Shown: positions 43,105 to 52,390 of the stretch, piece by piece
Layout of the letters: every line of letters begins with the position of its first letter
Numbering within the stretch: the stretch's first letter is position 1
Assembly (NCBI RefSeq): GCF_000425505.1
Contig: NZ_KE384393.1
Location: 98,779 to 162,778 of the forward strand
DNA from: Flavobacterium frigidarium DSM 17623
Lineage (GTDB): Bacteria; Bacteroidota; Bacteroidia; Flavobacteriales; Flavobacteriaceae
Reading direction: 5' to 3'
DNA: 64,000 nucleotides
Position numbers and translations under genes: made by a program
Notes under the pieces: model-generated
Seen by the model: the letters and a program-made list of their open reading frames with translations, nothing else
Told to the model about the DNA's origin: nothing
Databases searched by the model: none

Positions 43105-45317
43105 TTTATGGTCATCAATAACTGGGTGGATTTGACGATATTTTCTGAAAGGTTGTTCAGCCATATCAGTTGTTCGATTATCAAGTGGGCCTCTTGCATT
43201 TTTAACTGAAATTCTTCCTCGTTTATTTCGCTTCTATTTTTCAATTCGTTAGCTCTAATGTTTTTTAATTCAGTAAAACGTTTGCTTATATCTTCATTTG
43301 GTAATTGCATTACAGTTGTTTCTATCTCTTCAGTAAGAATCACAATCGAATAGTCTAAATTTTGAATCACTCTATTTACAACTGCATTGAACGCTTCTGA
43401 AGCTTCTGTTGTTTTATGCGACTGAATATATGTTCCTAATGAAGCAGCCGATGATAATAATGTATGATTTAGAACGGTCAATTTGTAAACCTGAGGCAAT
43501 TGATTCTGCTTTGACTTAGGCTCTTGTACCATTCTTTGAAAAGAAGCCATTAAATTACCTATCTCGACAAAGGCATGCTTTCGCGCCAAGCGATACGAAC
43601 TAGGCACTTCTCCTTTTTTATTGTAAAAGAGGGAAATCTCTTTTAGGTAATTTCGATTAGCCAAAATAGATTTTTCTAAATATACAGGAACATTTAAAAA
43701 TTCCCACGAAGGCCAAATAAAACTATTCGCTAAAAACGAAAGCAATGCCCCTACAAGGGTATCTAATACACGGTACTGAATTACATCTTCAATATTGGGA
43801 GTTAGAATACCGTATACAAAAATCACATAGATGGTGATAAAAGTGGCTCCAATTTTATAATTGGTAGGCGTAAAGGAAAATCCCATAATCATGGCAACTA
43901 CTGCTAATCCCCCAATAACTTGTGGCTGATGAATAAATGATAACAATCCAAAAGCAATAATTCCTCCTAAGAATGTCCCGAAAATCCGGTGGTACGTTCG
44001 CTGTCTTGTTAAACCATATCCTTGTCTCATAATTACGACAATGGTCAAAATTATCCAATAGGTATTTTGAAAAGGCAAGATTTTACCAATTATAAAACCA
44101 ACCAATAAAGTGATTGTTAATCGCAGCGAATGCCTGAAAACTGTAGATGAGAAGCTGAAATTTTCGATTAAAGTTTCTAAAGGATAATATTGCGGCGTGA
44201 TGAATTTCTCTAAGTCACGATCTTTATCTTTAAAATCAGATATCACACTTTTACTAGTAAAGGTTCGCTCAAGTATTTTGATTTTCTCCACCTGCTTCTC
44301 TGCATAATGTAGCATGGTGGTAAGCATGAAAACATCTTCGGTGCTTGCTTCGTTCCCTGTTTGAGCTTCGTATTCTAAGATAGCCAACTCAAATTTGTAT
44401 AAATCGTTGAGCAAATCATGTTGCGCTTGATAGGGTTTGCTGTTTTCTAAGGCTCTTCCTAATTGCTTTAAAGTCTTGGCTAAATTGTAAGCTAAGTTTT
44501 TATAATTACTGAGAATAGCAGGATGAGCATCAAATTTTTGATGTAATTTATTGTGATCAAAGGAATTAGATACCGCTAGTTCCATAATTTCAACTAAAGC
44601 AATAAAAGTCATCAGCATCTTTCTATTCTGATTGGAAGATCCCGTATTTGCTCTGTTTCTAACTAATACTTCACGAATGTTTTCGTGTATAACGTTTAAC
44701 TCAACTTGTAAATTCAGTTGTTTTTTAGTGATCTCCTTTCGATCAGATTTCAGCTTCCATAAATCACCCCTTAATTTCAAGTACTTCGAAGTGAGTTCAA
44801 TACATTGTGCTAATTGCAACTCCACGTAACGATGGGGACGTACATAGTGAAATAGTAAAGAAATTAGCAAGTAAAAAATCCCACCACTAAAAAGTAATCC
44901 GGTATAGGTGACAATTGCCCAACCCGTTTGTATGTGCGCAAATGCTAATGACAAAGCAAGTAATGCAGAGAAGGAAGCCATCGTAGCGCGTTGCCCATAA
45001 ACAGATATCATAGACAGACTGAAAATCAAAACAATTAGCAACGGGTAAAATATATAGGGATAGGGGTAGCTAATATTGATAAGCAAACTTACTCCTGAAA
45101 TAATTAGAGCGGTAACTAAAATTCCGTTGATCTTATGTTTTAAATTACTTGGAATATCACTTGGATAGGTAAAAAAGGCACCTAAAGCCATAGTAAAACC
45201 CATCTGGAAATGACCAAGATAAGTAAATATTAAAACAGGAGTTACTGAGGCAATCGTAACTTTGATTGCATTAGTAAAATATGTAGAATCAGTGAATTTT
45301 TGAACTTTAGAAATCAT
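43092..45317 (-). CDS. FUSC-family membrane protein (YccS/YhfK type)
   Basis: A 741-residue membrane protein with two blocks of about five to six helices (residues 20-160 and 395-530) each followed by a soluble helical domain, the plan of the YccS/YhfK and aromatic-acid exporter family. The FUSC motif is seen in PFQNTYWIILTIVVIMRQGYG followed by RTYHRIFGTFLGG. The ATG at 45317 is preferred to an upstream in-frame TTG, because a -7 box (TATCTTTG on the minus strand, 45337-45344) overlaps the latter. Export of small organic acids is the likely role by family. Confidence 0.87.
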   Translation of the reverse strand: MISKVQKFTDSTYFTNAIKVTIASVTPVLIFTYLGHFQMGFTMALGAFFTYPSDIPSNLKHKINGILVTALIISGVSLLINISYPYPYIFYPLLIVLIFSLSMISVYGQRATMASFSALLALSLAFAHIQTGWAIVTYTGLLFSGGIFYLLISLLFHYVRPHRYVELQLAQCIELTSKYLKLRGDLWKLKSDRKEITKKQLNLQVELNVIHENIREVLVRNRANTGSSNQNRKMLMTFIALVEIMELAVSNSFDHNKLHQKFDAHPAILSNYKNLAYNLAKTLKQLGRALENSKPYQAQHDLLNDLYKFELAILEYEAQTGNEASTEDVFMLTTMLHYAEKQVEKIKILERTFTSKSVISDFKDKDRDLEKFITPQYYPLETLIENFSFSSTVFRHSLRLTITLLVGFIIGKILPFQNTYWIILTIVVIMRQGYGLTRQRTYHRIFGTFLGGIIAFGLLSFIHQPQVIGGLAVVAMIMGFSFTPTNYKIGATFITIYVIFVYGILTPNIEDVIQYRVLDTLVGALLSFLANSFIWPSWEFLNVPVYLEKSILANRNYLKEISLFYNKKGEVPSSYRLARKHAFVEIGNLMASFQRMVQEPKSKQNQLPQVYKLTVLNHTLLSSAASLGTYIQSHKTTEASEAFNAVVNRVIQNLDYSIVILTEEIETTVMQLPNEDISKRFTELKNIRANELKNRSEINEEEFQLKMQEAHLIIEQLIWLNNLSENIVKSTQLLMTIKKEA

Positions 45318-45336
45318 TTGGTTATTGGTTACAAAC

Positions 45337-45344
45337 AAAGATAA
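45337..45344 (-). promoter_or_regulatory. -7 promoter box of FUSC gene
   Basis: On the minus strand this reads TATCTTTG (TAnnTTTG), 20 bp before the ATG at 45317. Confidence 0.55.
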
Positions 45345-45446
45345 TAATTGTGCGATTTATCAAGGCATAACTCGTAGCGATTTAGGATTAAATTATAAAA
45401 AAAGACTATTTATCAATTTGTCATTATTCATTGTCCAATTTTTTAC

Positions 45447-45454
45447 TATTTTTG
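45447..45454 (+). promoter_or_regulatory. -7 promoter box of def
   Basis: TATTTTTG matches TAnnTTTG; transcription would start about 60 bases before the def ATG at 45517. Confidence 0.5.
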
Positions 45455-45516
45455 CCAACCATATTTAAGGATAAAAGATTCTTAATTAATGGCATTTAAT
45501 ACTTAATACAATTACG

Positions 45517-46104
45517 ATGATTTTACCAATAGTAGGATATGGAGATCCGGTTCTAAGAAAAGTAGGAGAGGAAGTTTCAAAAGACTATCCTAATTTGACA
45601 GAAACGATTGCTAACATGTATGAAACAATGTATAATGCTTCTGGAGTAGGTCTTGCTGCGCCACAAGTGGGCAAAGCGCTTCGTCTATTTGTTATCGATA
45701 CAACTCCGTTTAGTGATGATGAAGATTTAGAGGCAGAGGAGCAAAACCAACTTAAAGGATTCAAAAAAACCTTTATCAACGCTAAAATGATTTTAGAAGA
45801 TGGTGAAGAGTGGTGTTTTAACGAAGGTTGTTTAAGTATTCCAGATGTACGTGAGGATGTTTATAGAAACGAACGCATCACAATCGAATACTGTGAGGAA
45901 GATTTTGTAGTAAAAACAGAAGTTTTTGACGGACTTATCGCTAGAGTTATTCAGCACGAGTACGATCATATCGAAGGAATTTTATTTACAGATAAAATCT
46001 CATCGTTGAAAAAGCGTTTGATTCAGAAAAAATTAAAAAATATTACTGAAGGAAAGACGTTCCAAGATTACAGAATGAAGTTTATTGCAAAAAAAGGAAG
46101 ATAA
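45517..46104 (+). CDS. def: Peptide deformylase
   Basis: A 195-residue metalloenzyme that removes the formyl group from nascent proteins. All three active-site motifs are present: GVGLAAPQVG, EGCLSIP (metal cysteine) and QHEYDHIEG (two metal histidines and the catalytic glutamate). Length is typical of the Bacteroidota form. It is followed after 81 bp by the DUF5606 gene and then mazG, all on the same strand. Confidence 0.97.
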   Translation: MILPIVGYGDPVLRKVGEEVSKDYPNLTETIANMYETMYNASGVGLAAPQVGKALRLFVIDTTPFSDDEDLEAEEQNQLKGFKKTFINAKMILEDGEEWCFNEGCLSIPDVREDVYRNERITIEYCEEDFVVKTEVFDGLIARVIQHEYDHIEGILFTDKISSLKKRLIQKKLKNITEGKTFQDYRMKFIAKKGR

Positions 46105-46185
46105 TATCGTTTAAGCGGATTATTTGCACACTTTTTGCACAACAATATAAAGTAAAATCAAATTCTTAAATAATAATTAAACGAG

Positions 46186-46623
46186 ATGAATTTAGAAAAA
46201 GTATTAGCCATTTCTGGTAAGCCAGGTTTATATGTTCTTAAAGTACAAACACGTTCAGGGTTTGTTGCAGAATCATTAGCAGATGGAAAAAAGATAACAG
46301 TAAATTTAAAAAGTAACGTAAGTTTATTATCTGAGATTTCAATTTATACGTACGACGGTGAAAAACCATTGGCGGAAATCATGAATAATATCACTAAGAA
46401 GGAAAAAAATGGTCCTACGATTTCTCACAAGGAAGACAATGCGACTTTATTAGCTTACTTTAGAGAAATCTTAACTGACTTTGATGAAGATAGAGTATAC
46501 CCTTCAGATATTAAGAAAATATTGAACTGGTATAACATTTTGCAAGCTAAGGGATTAGTGAGTGATGAATTGCCAAAAGAAGAAGAAGAAACAGTTGAAG
46601 CTACTGAAGAGGCTAAAAACTAA
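46186..46623 (+). CDS. DUF5606 family protein
   Basis: A 145-residue protein typical of Bacteroidota. The N-terminal half looks like a small beta-barrel (LEKVLAISGKPGLYVLKVQT), the second half is helical (RVYPSDIKKILNWYNILQAK), with an acidic tail. No catalytic motif is seen and the function is unknown. It sits between def and mazG and ends at a strong terminator. Confidence 0.85.
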   Translation: MNLEKVLAISGKPGLYVLKVQTRSGFVAESLADGKKITVNLKSNVSLLSEISIYTYDGEKPLAEIMNNITKKEKNGPTISHKEDNATLLAYFREILTDFDEDRVYPSDIKKILNWYNILQAKGLVSDELPKEEEETVEATEEAKN

Positions 46624-46652
46624 AATTGGAACGATAATTTTGATCCATCATA

Positions 46653-46694
46653 AAGAAATCCTGTACTCTACTTATTTAGAATACAGGATTTCTT
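46653..46694 (+). terminator. Rho-independent terminator after DUF5606 gene
   Basis: AAGAAATCCTGTA (46653-46665) pairs with TACAGGATTTCTT (46682-46694), then a T-rich tail. It separates the def-DUF5606 pair from mazG. Confidence 0.87.
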
Positions 46695-46715
46695 AATTTT
46701 AAAGAAACTACCGCT

Positions 46716-47498
46716 ATGAATTCGAGACAAACACAAGTACAAGCTTTTGAAAGACTGTTAGATATTATGGACGATCTTAGAGAGAAATGTCCGTGGGATA
46801 AAAAGCAAACCATGCAATCCCTTCGTCATCTTACTATCGAAGAAACCTATGAATTAGGCGATGCTATTCTAGATAATGATTTAAACGAAGTCAAAAAAGA
46901 ACTTGGAGATGTTTTGTTACACATTGTTTTTTATGCAAAAATTGGTAGTGAAACAAAAGACTTTGATATCGCTGATGTTTGCAATGAAATATGCGAAAAA
47001 TTAATTCACAGACATCCACACATCTATGGAGATACTGTCGTAGCTGATGAAGAGGAAGTGAAGCAGAATTGGGAAAAATTAAAACTAAAAGAAGGAAGAA
47101 GTTCTGTTCTTGAGGGTGTACCCAAAAGCTTGCCTGCATTAGTAAAAGCAAGTCGCATTCAAGATAAGGTGAAGGCGGTAGGATTTGATTGGGACGAACC
47201 AGAGCAAGTTTGGGAAAAAGTACAAGAGGAGTTGCAAGAACTGCAAGTGGAAGTTGCTGCTAATGATCATGACAAAATGGAAGCAGAATTTGGGGATGTT
47301 TTATTTTCAATGATTAATTACGCGCGCTTCTTGAAAATAAATCCTGAAGATGCTCTAGAACGAACAAACAAAAAATTCATAAAACGTTTTCAATATTTAG
47401 AAAGCAAAGCAGACCAGCTAGGAAAACCCCTAATGGACATGACCTTAGCTGAAATGGACGTTTTTTGGGAAGAAGCGAAGCGCCTTCCGAAAAATTAG
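46716..47498 (+). CDS. mazG: Nucleoside triphosphate pyrophosphohydrolase MazG
   Basis: A 260-residue house-cleaning enzyme that hydrolyses NTPs to NMP and pyrophosphate. Two MazG domains are seen: the first begins IMDDLREKCPWDKKQTMQSL and has the EExxE + ExxD metal site (EETYELGDAI, KKELGDVLLHIVF), the second carries EAEFGDVLFSMINYARF. The C terminus (FWEEAKRLPKN) is encoded by the first unit of a 69-bp tandem repeat that runs on downstream. Confidence 0.95.
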   Translation: MNSRQTQVQAFERLLDIMDDLREKCPWDKKQTMQSLRHLTIEETYELGDAILDNDLNEVKKELGDVLLHIVFYAKIGSETKDFDIADVCNEICEKLIHRHPHIYGDTVVADEEEVKQNWEKLKLKEGRSSVLEGVPKSLPALVKASRIQDKVKAVGFDWDEPEQVWEKVQEELQELQVEVAANDHDKMEAEFGDVLFSMINYARFLKINPEDALERTNKKFIKRFQYLESKADQLGKPLMDMTLAEMDVFWEEAKRLPKN

Positions 47499-47648
47499 GA
47501 ATTAGAAAATCTACGATTTTCAAACATTCTCAATTGGGAAGAAGCGAAGCGCCTACCCAAAAAATAGGAATTAGAAAATCTGCGATTTTCAAACATTCTC
47601 AATTGGGAAGAAGCGAAGCGCCTTCCGAAAAATTAGGAATTAGAAAAA
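47467..47648 (+). repeat. 69-bp tandem repeat, 2.6 copies, overlapping mazG 3' end
   Basis: Units start at 47467, 47536 and 47605, exactly 69 bp apart; the third breaks off near 47648. Each starts with GGGAAGAAGCGAAGCGCCT. The first unit includes the last ten codons and stop of mazG. Each of the first two units holds a perfect 7-bp hairpin, GAAAATC-3 nt-GATTTTC (47505-47521 and 47574-47590). The period is a multiple of three, so one frame stays open with a 23-residue repeat, but it lacks protein character. Confidence 0.93.
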
Positions 47649-47687
47649 CTATAAATACAGTTTACCACAGAATATAGCATTAAAAAA

Positions 47688-49130
47688 ATGGCTGAACAGA
47701 AAACAGAGTTGAAACGCTCTTTAGGATTAATAGACGCTACCAGCTTGGTGGCAGGTTCCATGATTGGTTCCGGAATTTTTATTGTAACCTCGGCGATGGC
47801 TCGTGACATTGGTTCGGCTGCTTGGTTACTAATAATATGGTTGGTAACGGGGTTAATTACAGTTGCAGCTGCATTAAGTTATGGAGAGTTGGCAGGAATG
47901 ATGCCTAATGCAGGTGGTCAGTTCGTATACATACAGCGTGCTTATGGACGTTTAGTATCTTTTTTATATGGATGGACAGTTTTTTCAGTAATCCAAACCG
48001 GTGTCATCGCTGCAATTGCAGTGACATTTGCCAGCTATGCAGCTATTTTTTTTCCAGCATTAGACAATATCTTAATTCAATTAGGCAATTTTACTTTTAC
48101 AAATAGTAAACTTCTAGCAATTTTAAGTATTGTTTTACTGACTTATATTAATACACAAGGAGTTAAGAGCGGGAAAATTGTACAACTGATTTTGACTTCG
48201 GCAAAATTAATAGCACTTTTTGCCTTGATAATTCTTGGAATTTATGTTGGTTTAAAGACAGATGTTTTGTCGAATAATTTTGAAAACATGTGGGATGCAA
48301 GCCGCACTGTTCTAAATCCTGACGGAACGGTAACAGTTACTAAACTTGTGGGTACAGCATTACTAGGTGCAGCAGCAGCAACAATGATTAATTCTTTATT
48401 TTCTAGTGATGCATGGAACAATGTGACATTTATCGCTGGTGAAATTAAAGAACCAAAGAAGAATATTCCTAGGAGTTTGTTTTTAGGTACGTTAATCGTT
48501 ACAATCATTTATGTATTGGCAAATGTGGCTTATCTCGCTTTATTGCCAATGCAAGGAACAGCAGGAGCTGCAACAGCTTTTGATAGCGGAATCATGTTTG
48601 CAAGTAATGATAGAGTGGGTGCAGCAGCAGCCGGAATGATAATGGGTAACGTTAGTGTATTTGTAATGGCAGCTTTAATTATGGTTTCCACTTTTGGCGC
48701 TAATAGTGGTTTAATTCTTTCTGGTGGCCGTTTATTTTATGCTATGGCAAAAGATGGTTTATTTTTTAAACAAGCAACAGCACTAAATAAAAACCAAGTG
48801 CCAGCAAAGGCATTATGGGTGCAATGCGTTTGGGCGTGTATATTAGCACTTTCGGGAAAATTTGGAGACCTATTAACCTATGCTACATTCGCATCGTTAC
48901 TTTTTTATATTTTAACAATTATAGGAGTATTTGTTCTTCGAAAAAAGGAACCTAATACAGAAAGACCTTATCGCGCGTTTGGATATCCACTTGTACCTGC
49001 GCTTTATATCATAGTGACAACTGGAATTTGCCTAACATTACTAGTATATGATACTGTAAACACTGGTTTAGGTCTGGGAATTGTAGTATTGGGAATACCC
49101 GTTTATTACCTATTTATGAATAAAAAATAA
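47688..49130 (+). CDS. APC-family amino acid permease
   Basis: A 480-residue inner-membrane transporter with twelve helices. The N-terminal helix 1 has SLVAGSMIGSGIFIVTS, the signature unwound GSGIF motif that binds the substrate amino group, and helix 6 region has FSSDAWNNVTFIAGEIKEPK followed by KNIPRS. It resembles LAT-like/serine-threonine exchanger members, yet the substrate cannot be assigned. It is a single gene that converges on the Crp-type regulator with 5 bp between the stops. Confidence 0.92.
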   Translation: MAEQKTELKRSLGLIDATSLVAGSMIGSGIFIVTSAMARDIGSAAWLLIIWLVTGLITVAAALSYGELAGMMPNAGGQFVYIQRAYGRLVSFLYGWTVFSVIQTGVIAAIAVTFASYAAIFFPALDNILIQLGNFTFTNSKLLAILSIVLLTYINTQGVKSGKIVQLILTSAKLIALFALIILGIYVGLKTDVLSNNFENMWDASRTVLNPDGTVTVTKLVGTALLGAAAATMINSLFSSDAWNNVTFIAGEIKEPKKNIPRSLFLGTLIVTIIYVLANVAYLALLPMQGTAGAATAFDSGIMFASNDRVGAAAAGMIMGNVSVFVMAALIMVSTFGANSGLILSGGRLFYAMAKDGLFFKQATALNKNQVPAKALWVQCVWACILALSGKFGDLLTYATFASLLFYILTIIGVFVLRKKEPNTERPYRAFGYPLVPALYIIVTTGICLTLLVYDTVNTGLGLGIVVLGIPVYYLFMNKK

Positions 49131-49135
49131 GTCGG

Positions 49136-49816
49136 TTATTCAGCTAGTTTTTTCAATTTTGCGCTGTCTATAATGGTGATGCTTTTACCGGATAGCGCAA
49201 TCAAATTTAGTTTCTTAAATTCAGATAGCAATCGAATACAACTCTCGGTTGCTGTTCCTATCATGCCAGCTAGTTCATCACGAGAAAGTTGAATGTGTAG
49301 AGAGCCGTCCTCATTTTTACCAAAAGAAGTTTCAAGGTAAAGTAATGTTTCTGCTAAGCGTTCTTTTACTGTTTTTTGAGCCATAGAAACGGTGTGAGCC
49401 TCAGATTCTTTAAGATCGCCGCAAATATTTTTCATAACATTCATTGAGAACTGGTTGTTTTTATCAAAGAAACCCATGATATCTGCCTTTGGAATAAAAC
49501 AAACTTCCATATCCTCTAGGGCAACAGCGCTTAGGTTTACTGCTTCATCACTAATCATAGAGCGTTGACCTAATAATTCTCCCTTAGTAATTAGCTTTAC
49601 AATTTGCTCTTTTCCATTTTGACTTAGTTTGCTCAATTTACAAACTCCGTCTTTGATGCAAAAGATACCATTTACTTGCTCTCCTTCACTAAAGATAGTA
49701 TCCCCTTTTTTTATAGTGTACGACGTTTTACAGTCGGCTATTTTTAAAAGTTCGTCTTTCTTTAAAGCCTTTAAAGAGCTAAATTCTCTAACAATACATT
49801 GTTCGCATTTACTCAT
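49136..49816 (-). CDS. Crp/Fnr-family transcription regulator, probable Fnr-like oxygen/redox regulator
   Basis: A 226-residue regulator: an N-terminal segment with a C-x2-C pair (KCEQCIV), a cyclic-nucleotide-binding-like beta-roll (GDTIFSEGEQVNGIFCIKDG), the dimer helix and a C-terminal winged helix (LSRDELAGMIGTATESCIRL). Residues E and R in the recognition helix (TATESCIRLLSE) fit the Fnr/Crp type. It has fewer cysteines than classical Fnr, so the sensing mode is not sure. The ATG at 49816 is chosen since a -7 box (49841-49848) overlaps the upstream TTG. It is divergent from ccoI, and its likely operator lies in the shared promoter region. Confidence 0.9.
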   Translation of the reverse strand: MSKCEQCIVREFSSLKALKKDELLKIADCKTSYTIKKGDTIFSEGEQVNGIFCIKDGVCKLSKLSQNGKEQIVKLITKGELLGQRSMISDEAVNLSAVALEDMEVCFIPKADIMGFFDKNNQFSMNVMKNICGDLKESEAHTVSMAQKTVKERLAETLLYLETSFGKNEDGSLHIQLSRDELAGMIGTATESCIRLLSEFKKLNLIALSGKSITIIDSAKLKKLAE

Positions 49817-49840
49817 TTTAGGTTGGTTTTGAATGTTATG

Positions 49841-49848
49841 CAAACTTA
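49841..49848 (-). promoter_or_regulatory. -7 promoter box of the Crp/Fnr gene
   Basis: On the minus strand this reads TAAGTTTG (TAnnTTTG). Transcription would start near 49836, 20 bases before the ATG at 49816. The palindrome at 49858-49873 covers the -33 region of this promoter. Confidence 0.6.
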
Positions 49849-49857
49849 GTTATTCTG

Positions 49858-49873
49858 TATGACATATATCATA
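49858..49873. promoter_or_regulatory. Fnr-like operator in crp-ccoI divergent promoter
   Basis: TATGACATATATCATA, symmetric at 14 of 16 positions, differs from the other two sites by C for T and by its centre. Its centre is 29.5 bp from the first base of GAGCTTTG (49895-49902), a near match to the -7 box for ccoI. On the other side it covers the -33 region of the Crp/Fnr promoter. Confidence 0.65.
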
Positions 49874-49912
49874 TTTTCAATCACATTCATTTAAGAGCTT
49901 TGCAGTAGGTAA

Positions 49913-52306
49913 ATGAGCAAAGTTATGGACACACAAAATTGTTTCCATTGTGGGTTGGATATTATAAAATCAGAAGAAATTATTTTTGACCACAAAAGTT
50001 TTTGTTGCAACGGATGTAAAACGGTGTACGAGATTTTTAGTGTCAATGATATGACTTGTTATTATGATTTCGAAAATTCCCCTGGAAGTACCCCGTTAGA
50101 TATAGCGGGCAAATATGAATTTTTAGACAATGAAGAGATTATTTCAAAATTACTGGATTTTCAAGAAACTGCAACCGCTGTGGTTTCACTCAATATTCCT
50201 CATATTCATTGCAGCTCGTGCATTTGGATTTTGGAAAATTTACAGCGTCTTCAAGAGGGAATAAGTAGCTCGCAAGTTAATTTTCCTGAGAAAAAAGTTA
50301 GAATCAGCTATAATTCTGATGCCGTTTCACTTAAAACAATAGTTTACTTATTAAGCTCCATAGGTTACGAACCCTATATTAGTTTAGAGAATTATGAGAC
50401 CGGAAAAGACAATGTCGATAGAAGCTTGACTTATAAGTTAGGGGTCGCGTTTTTTTGTTTTGGTAACATTATGCTTCTTTCGTTTCCAGAATATTTCGAA
50501 TTGACAGAATTCTGGTTGGATACTTTTAAACCTTTTTTTAGAAGCTTAATATTTGTACTAGCGCTGCCTACTTTTTTTTATTCTGCATCTGATTATTATG
50601 TTTCGGCGTATAAAAGTATCAAGTCAAGAATGCTAAATATTGATATTCCTATTGCGTTAGGAATCATTGTCATGTTTGTGCGTAGTGTGGTTGATATTGT
50701 CTTTGATTACGGACCTGGTTTTTTTGATAGCTTGAGCGGATTGATCTTTTTTATGTTACTCGGGAAAATGTTCCAAATTAAAACTTATAGTTTTTTGAGT
50801 TTCGAAAGAGACTTTAAATCCTATTTTCCAATAGCTATTACTAGGATAAATAATGATACATCTGAAGAGAGTGTACCTATTTATGATATACAAAAAGGAG
50901 ATCGATTATTAATTCGAAATCAAGAGTTGATACCTGTTGACGGAATATTAATTAGCGATAAAACAGCTATTGATTATAGTTTTGTCACTGGAGAAGCCGA
51001 TGAAATCACCAAAAAATCAGGAGACAAAATTTTTGCTGGAGGGAAACAAATGGGAAAAGTTATCGAAATGGAAGTGCTGCATTCTGTTTCACAGAGTTAC
51101 TTAACACAATTATGGAGTAATGATGTTTTTCAGAAGAAATTTGAAAGAAACCACAAAACAATCACAGATACCATAAGCCGGTATTTTACTCCCGCTTTAC
51201 TTTTAATAGCATTTGCTTCTTTTACATATTGGATTTTTATTGATACAAATACTGCTTTCAGTGTCTTTACAGCGGTTTTAATCGTTGCATGCCCATGTGC
51301 CCTTGCATTAACGGCGCCTTTTACAATGGGGAATGTTTTGCGAATCTTTGGTAAACAGCAGTTTTATCTCAAAAATGCCTTAGTAATTGAGCAGTTAGCA
51401 GCAGTAGATGTCGTTGTTTTTGACAAAACGGGGACAATAACAACAAATAAAAAATCAAATATTGTTTACGAAGGAGAGGCGCTTTTGAATAAAAATATCC
51501 TGCAGTTAAAAAATGTTCTTAGAGCAAGTAACCATCCTTTAAGTCGCATGCTATATGATATGCTGCCAGAAAGCTCAAAAATAAAAACTACTTATTTTGA
51601 AGAAATTGCAGGGAACGGAATTCTAGCTACTATAGATGGCGTGAAATTGCAAATAGGTTCCGCAAGTTTTGTTGAAAATATAATTGAAAGCGACCATTTA
51701 CAAACTGCAGTTCATATTAAAATAGACGGAAAATATTTAGGAAAATATATTTTTAAGAACCAATATAGAGAGGGAATTGAATCATTGTTCAAAAATTTAA
51801 ATAACAGTTACCAAATCAAAGTTTTATCAGGTGATAACGAGGGAGAAAGAGCTGTGCTAGAAAAATTACTACCTCAAGGAACAGAACTTATTTTCGATCA
51901 AAAGCCAGAACAAAAACTCAACTTTATTAAACAGCTACAGGATAACGGTCATAATGTAATGATGGTAGGTGATGGATTGAATGACGCGGGAGCTTTAGCA
52001 CAAAGTAATGTGGGAATATCCATATCAGAGAATGTGAATGTTTTCTCTCCAGCCTGTGACGCTATACTAGAAGCAAAGCAGTTTGATCACTTGAATTACT
52101 TTTTAAAGCTTTCTAAAAAGGCGATGCTCACGATAAAAATGAGTTTCGTATTATCACTTTGCTACAATATTGTGGGCTTGTCATATGCGATAACTGGAAA
52201 ATTAGACCCACTAATGGCTGCCATCATAATGCCGCTGAGTACAATCACCATTGTTAGTTTTGTTACCGCTATGAGTAATTATTATGCAAGGAAAATAACT
52301 AAGTAA
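49913..52306 (+). CDS. ccoI: Copper-translocating P-type ATPase CcoI
   Basis: A 797-residue heavy-metal ATPase. A cysteine-rich N-terminal segment (CFHCGLD, CCNGCKT) precedes an HMA domain with CSSCIW near residue 101. The transmembrane metal site is CPC (C460-P-C462), the phosphorylated aspartate D504 lies in DKTGTIT and the hinge is GDGLNDAGAL. In the cbb3 system it supplies copper to the oxidase. The Fnr-like box geometry predicts transcription start near 49907, so the second ATG (49925) is a possible real start. It is the first of the cco genes. Confidence 0.93.
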   Translation: MSKVMDTQNCFHCGLDIIKSEEIIFDHKSFCCNGCKTVYEIFSVNDMTCYYDFENSPGSTPLDIAGKYEFLDNEEIISKLLDFQETATAVVSLNIPHIHCSSCIWILENLQRLQEGISSSQVNFPEKKVRISYNSDAVSLKTIVYLLSSIGYEPYISLENYETGKDNVDRSLTYKLGVAFFCFGNIMLLSFPEYFELTEFWLDTFKPFFRSLIFVLALPTFFYSASDYYVSAYKSIKSRMLNIDIPIALGIIVMFVRSVVDIVFDYGPGFFDSLSGLIFFMLLGKMFQIKTYSFLSFERDFKSYFPIAITRINNDTSEESVPIYDIQKGDRLLIRNQELIPVDGILISDKTAIDYSFVTGEADEITKKSGDKIFAGGKQMGKVIEMEVLHSVSQSYLTQLWSNDVFQKKFERNHKTITDTISRYFTPALLLIAFASFTYWIFIDTNTAFSVFTAVLIVACPCALALTAPFTMGNVLRIFGKQQFYLKNALVIEQLAAVDVVVFDKTGTITTNKKSNIVYEGEALLNKNILQLKNVLRASNHPLSRMLYDMLPESSKIKTTYFEEIAGNGILATIDGVKLQIGSASFVENIIESDHLQTAVHIKIDGKYLGKYIFKNQYREGIESLFKNLNNSYQIKVLSGDNEGERAVLEKLLPQGTELIFDQKPEQKLNFIKQLQDNGHNVMMVGDGLNDAGALAQSNVGISISENVNVFSPACDAILEAKQFDHLNYFLKLSKKAMLTIKMSFVLSLCYNIVGLSYAITGKLDPLMAAIIMPLSTITIVSFVTAMSNYYARKITK

Positions 52307-52327
52307 TAGCCGTTTTTTAATTAGAAG

Positions 52328-52343
52328 TATGATAAATATCATA
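52328..52343. promoter_or_regulatory. Fnr-like operator of cco operon
   Basis: TATGATAAATATCATA is symmetric at 14 of 16 positions. Its inner 14 bases are identical to the site before hemN. The centre (52335.5) is 29.5 bp from the first base of the -7 box TAATTTTG (52365-52372), so about 41.5 bp before the predicted start of transcription. Confidence 0.75.
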
Positions 52344-52364
52344 TTTAATACGGTACCAACAGAC

Positions 52365-52372
52365 TAATTTTG
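52365..52372 (+). promoter_or_regulatory. -7 promoter box of cco operon
   Basis: TAATTTTG matches TAnnTTTG; transcription would start at about 52377, 14 bases before ccoS. Confidence 0.68.
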
Positions 52373-52390
52373 TTAACATAATTTTAAGGT

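Noticed and set aside
47465..47677. 70-codon frame with a 23-residue repeat after mazG
   Set aside because: The frame stays open only because the 69-bp repeat is a multiple of three; it overlaps the end of mazG and lacks a plausible start.
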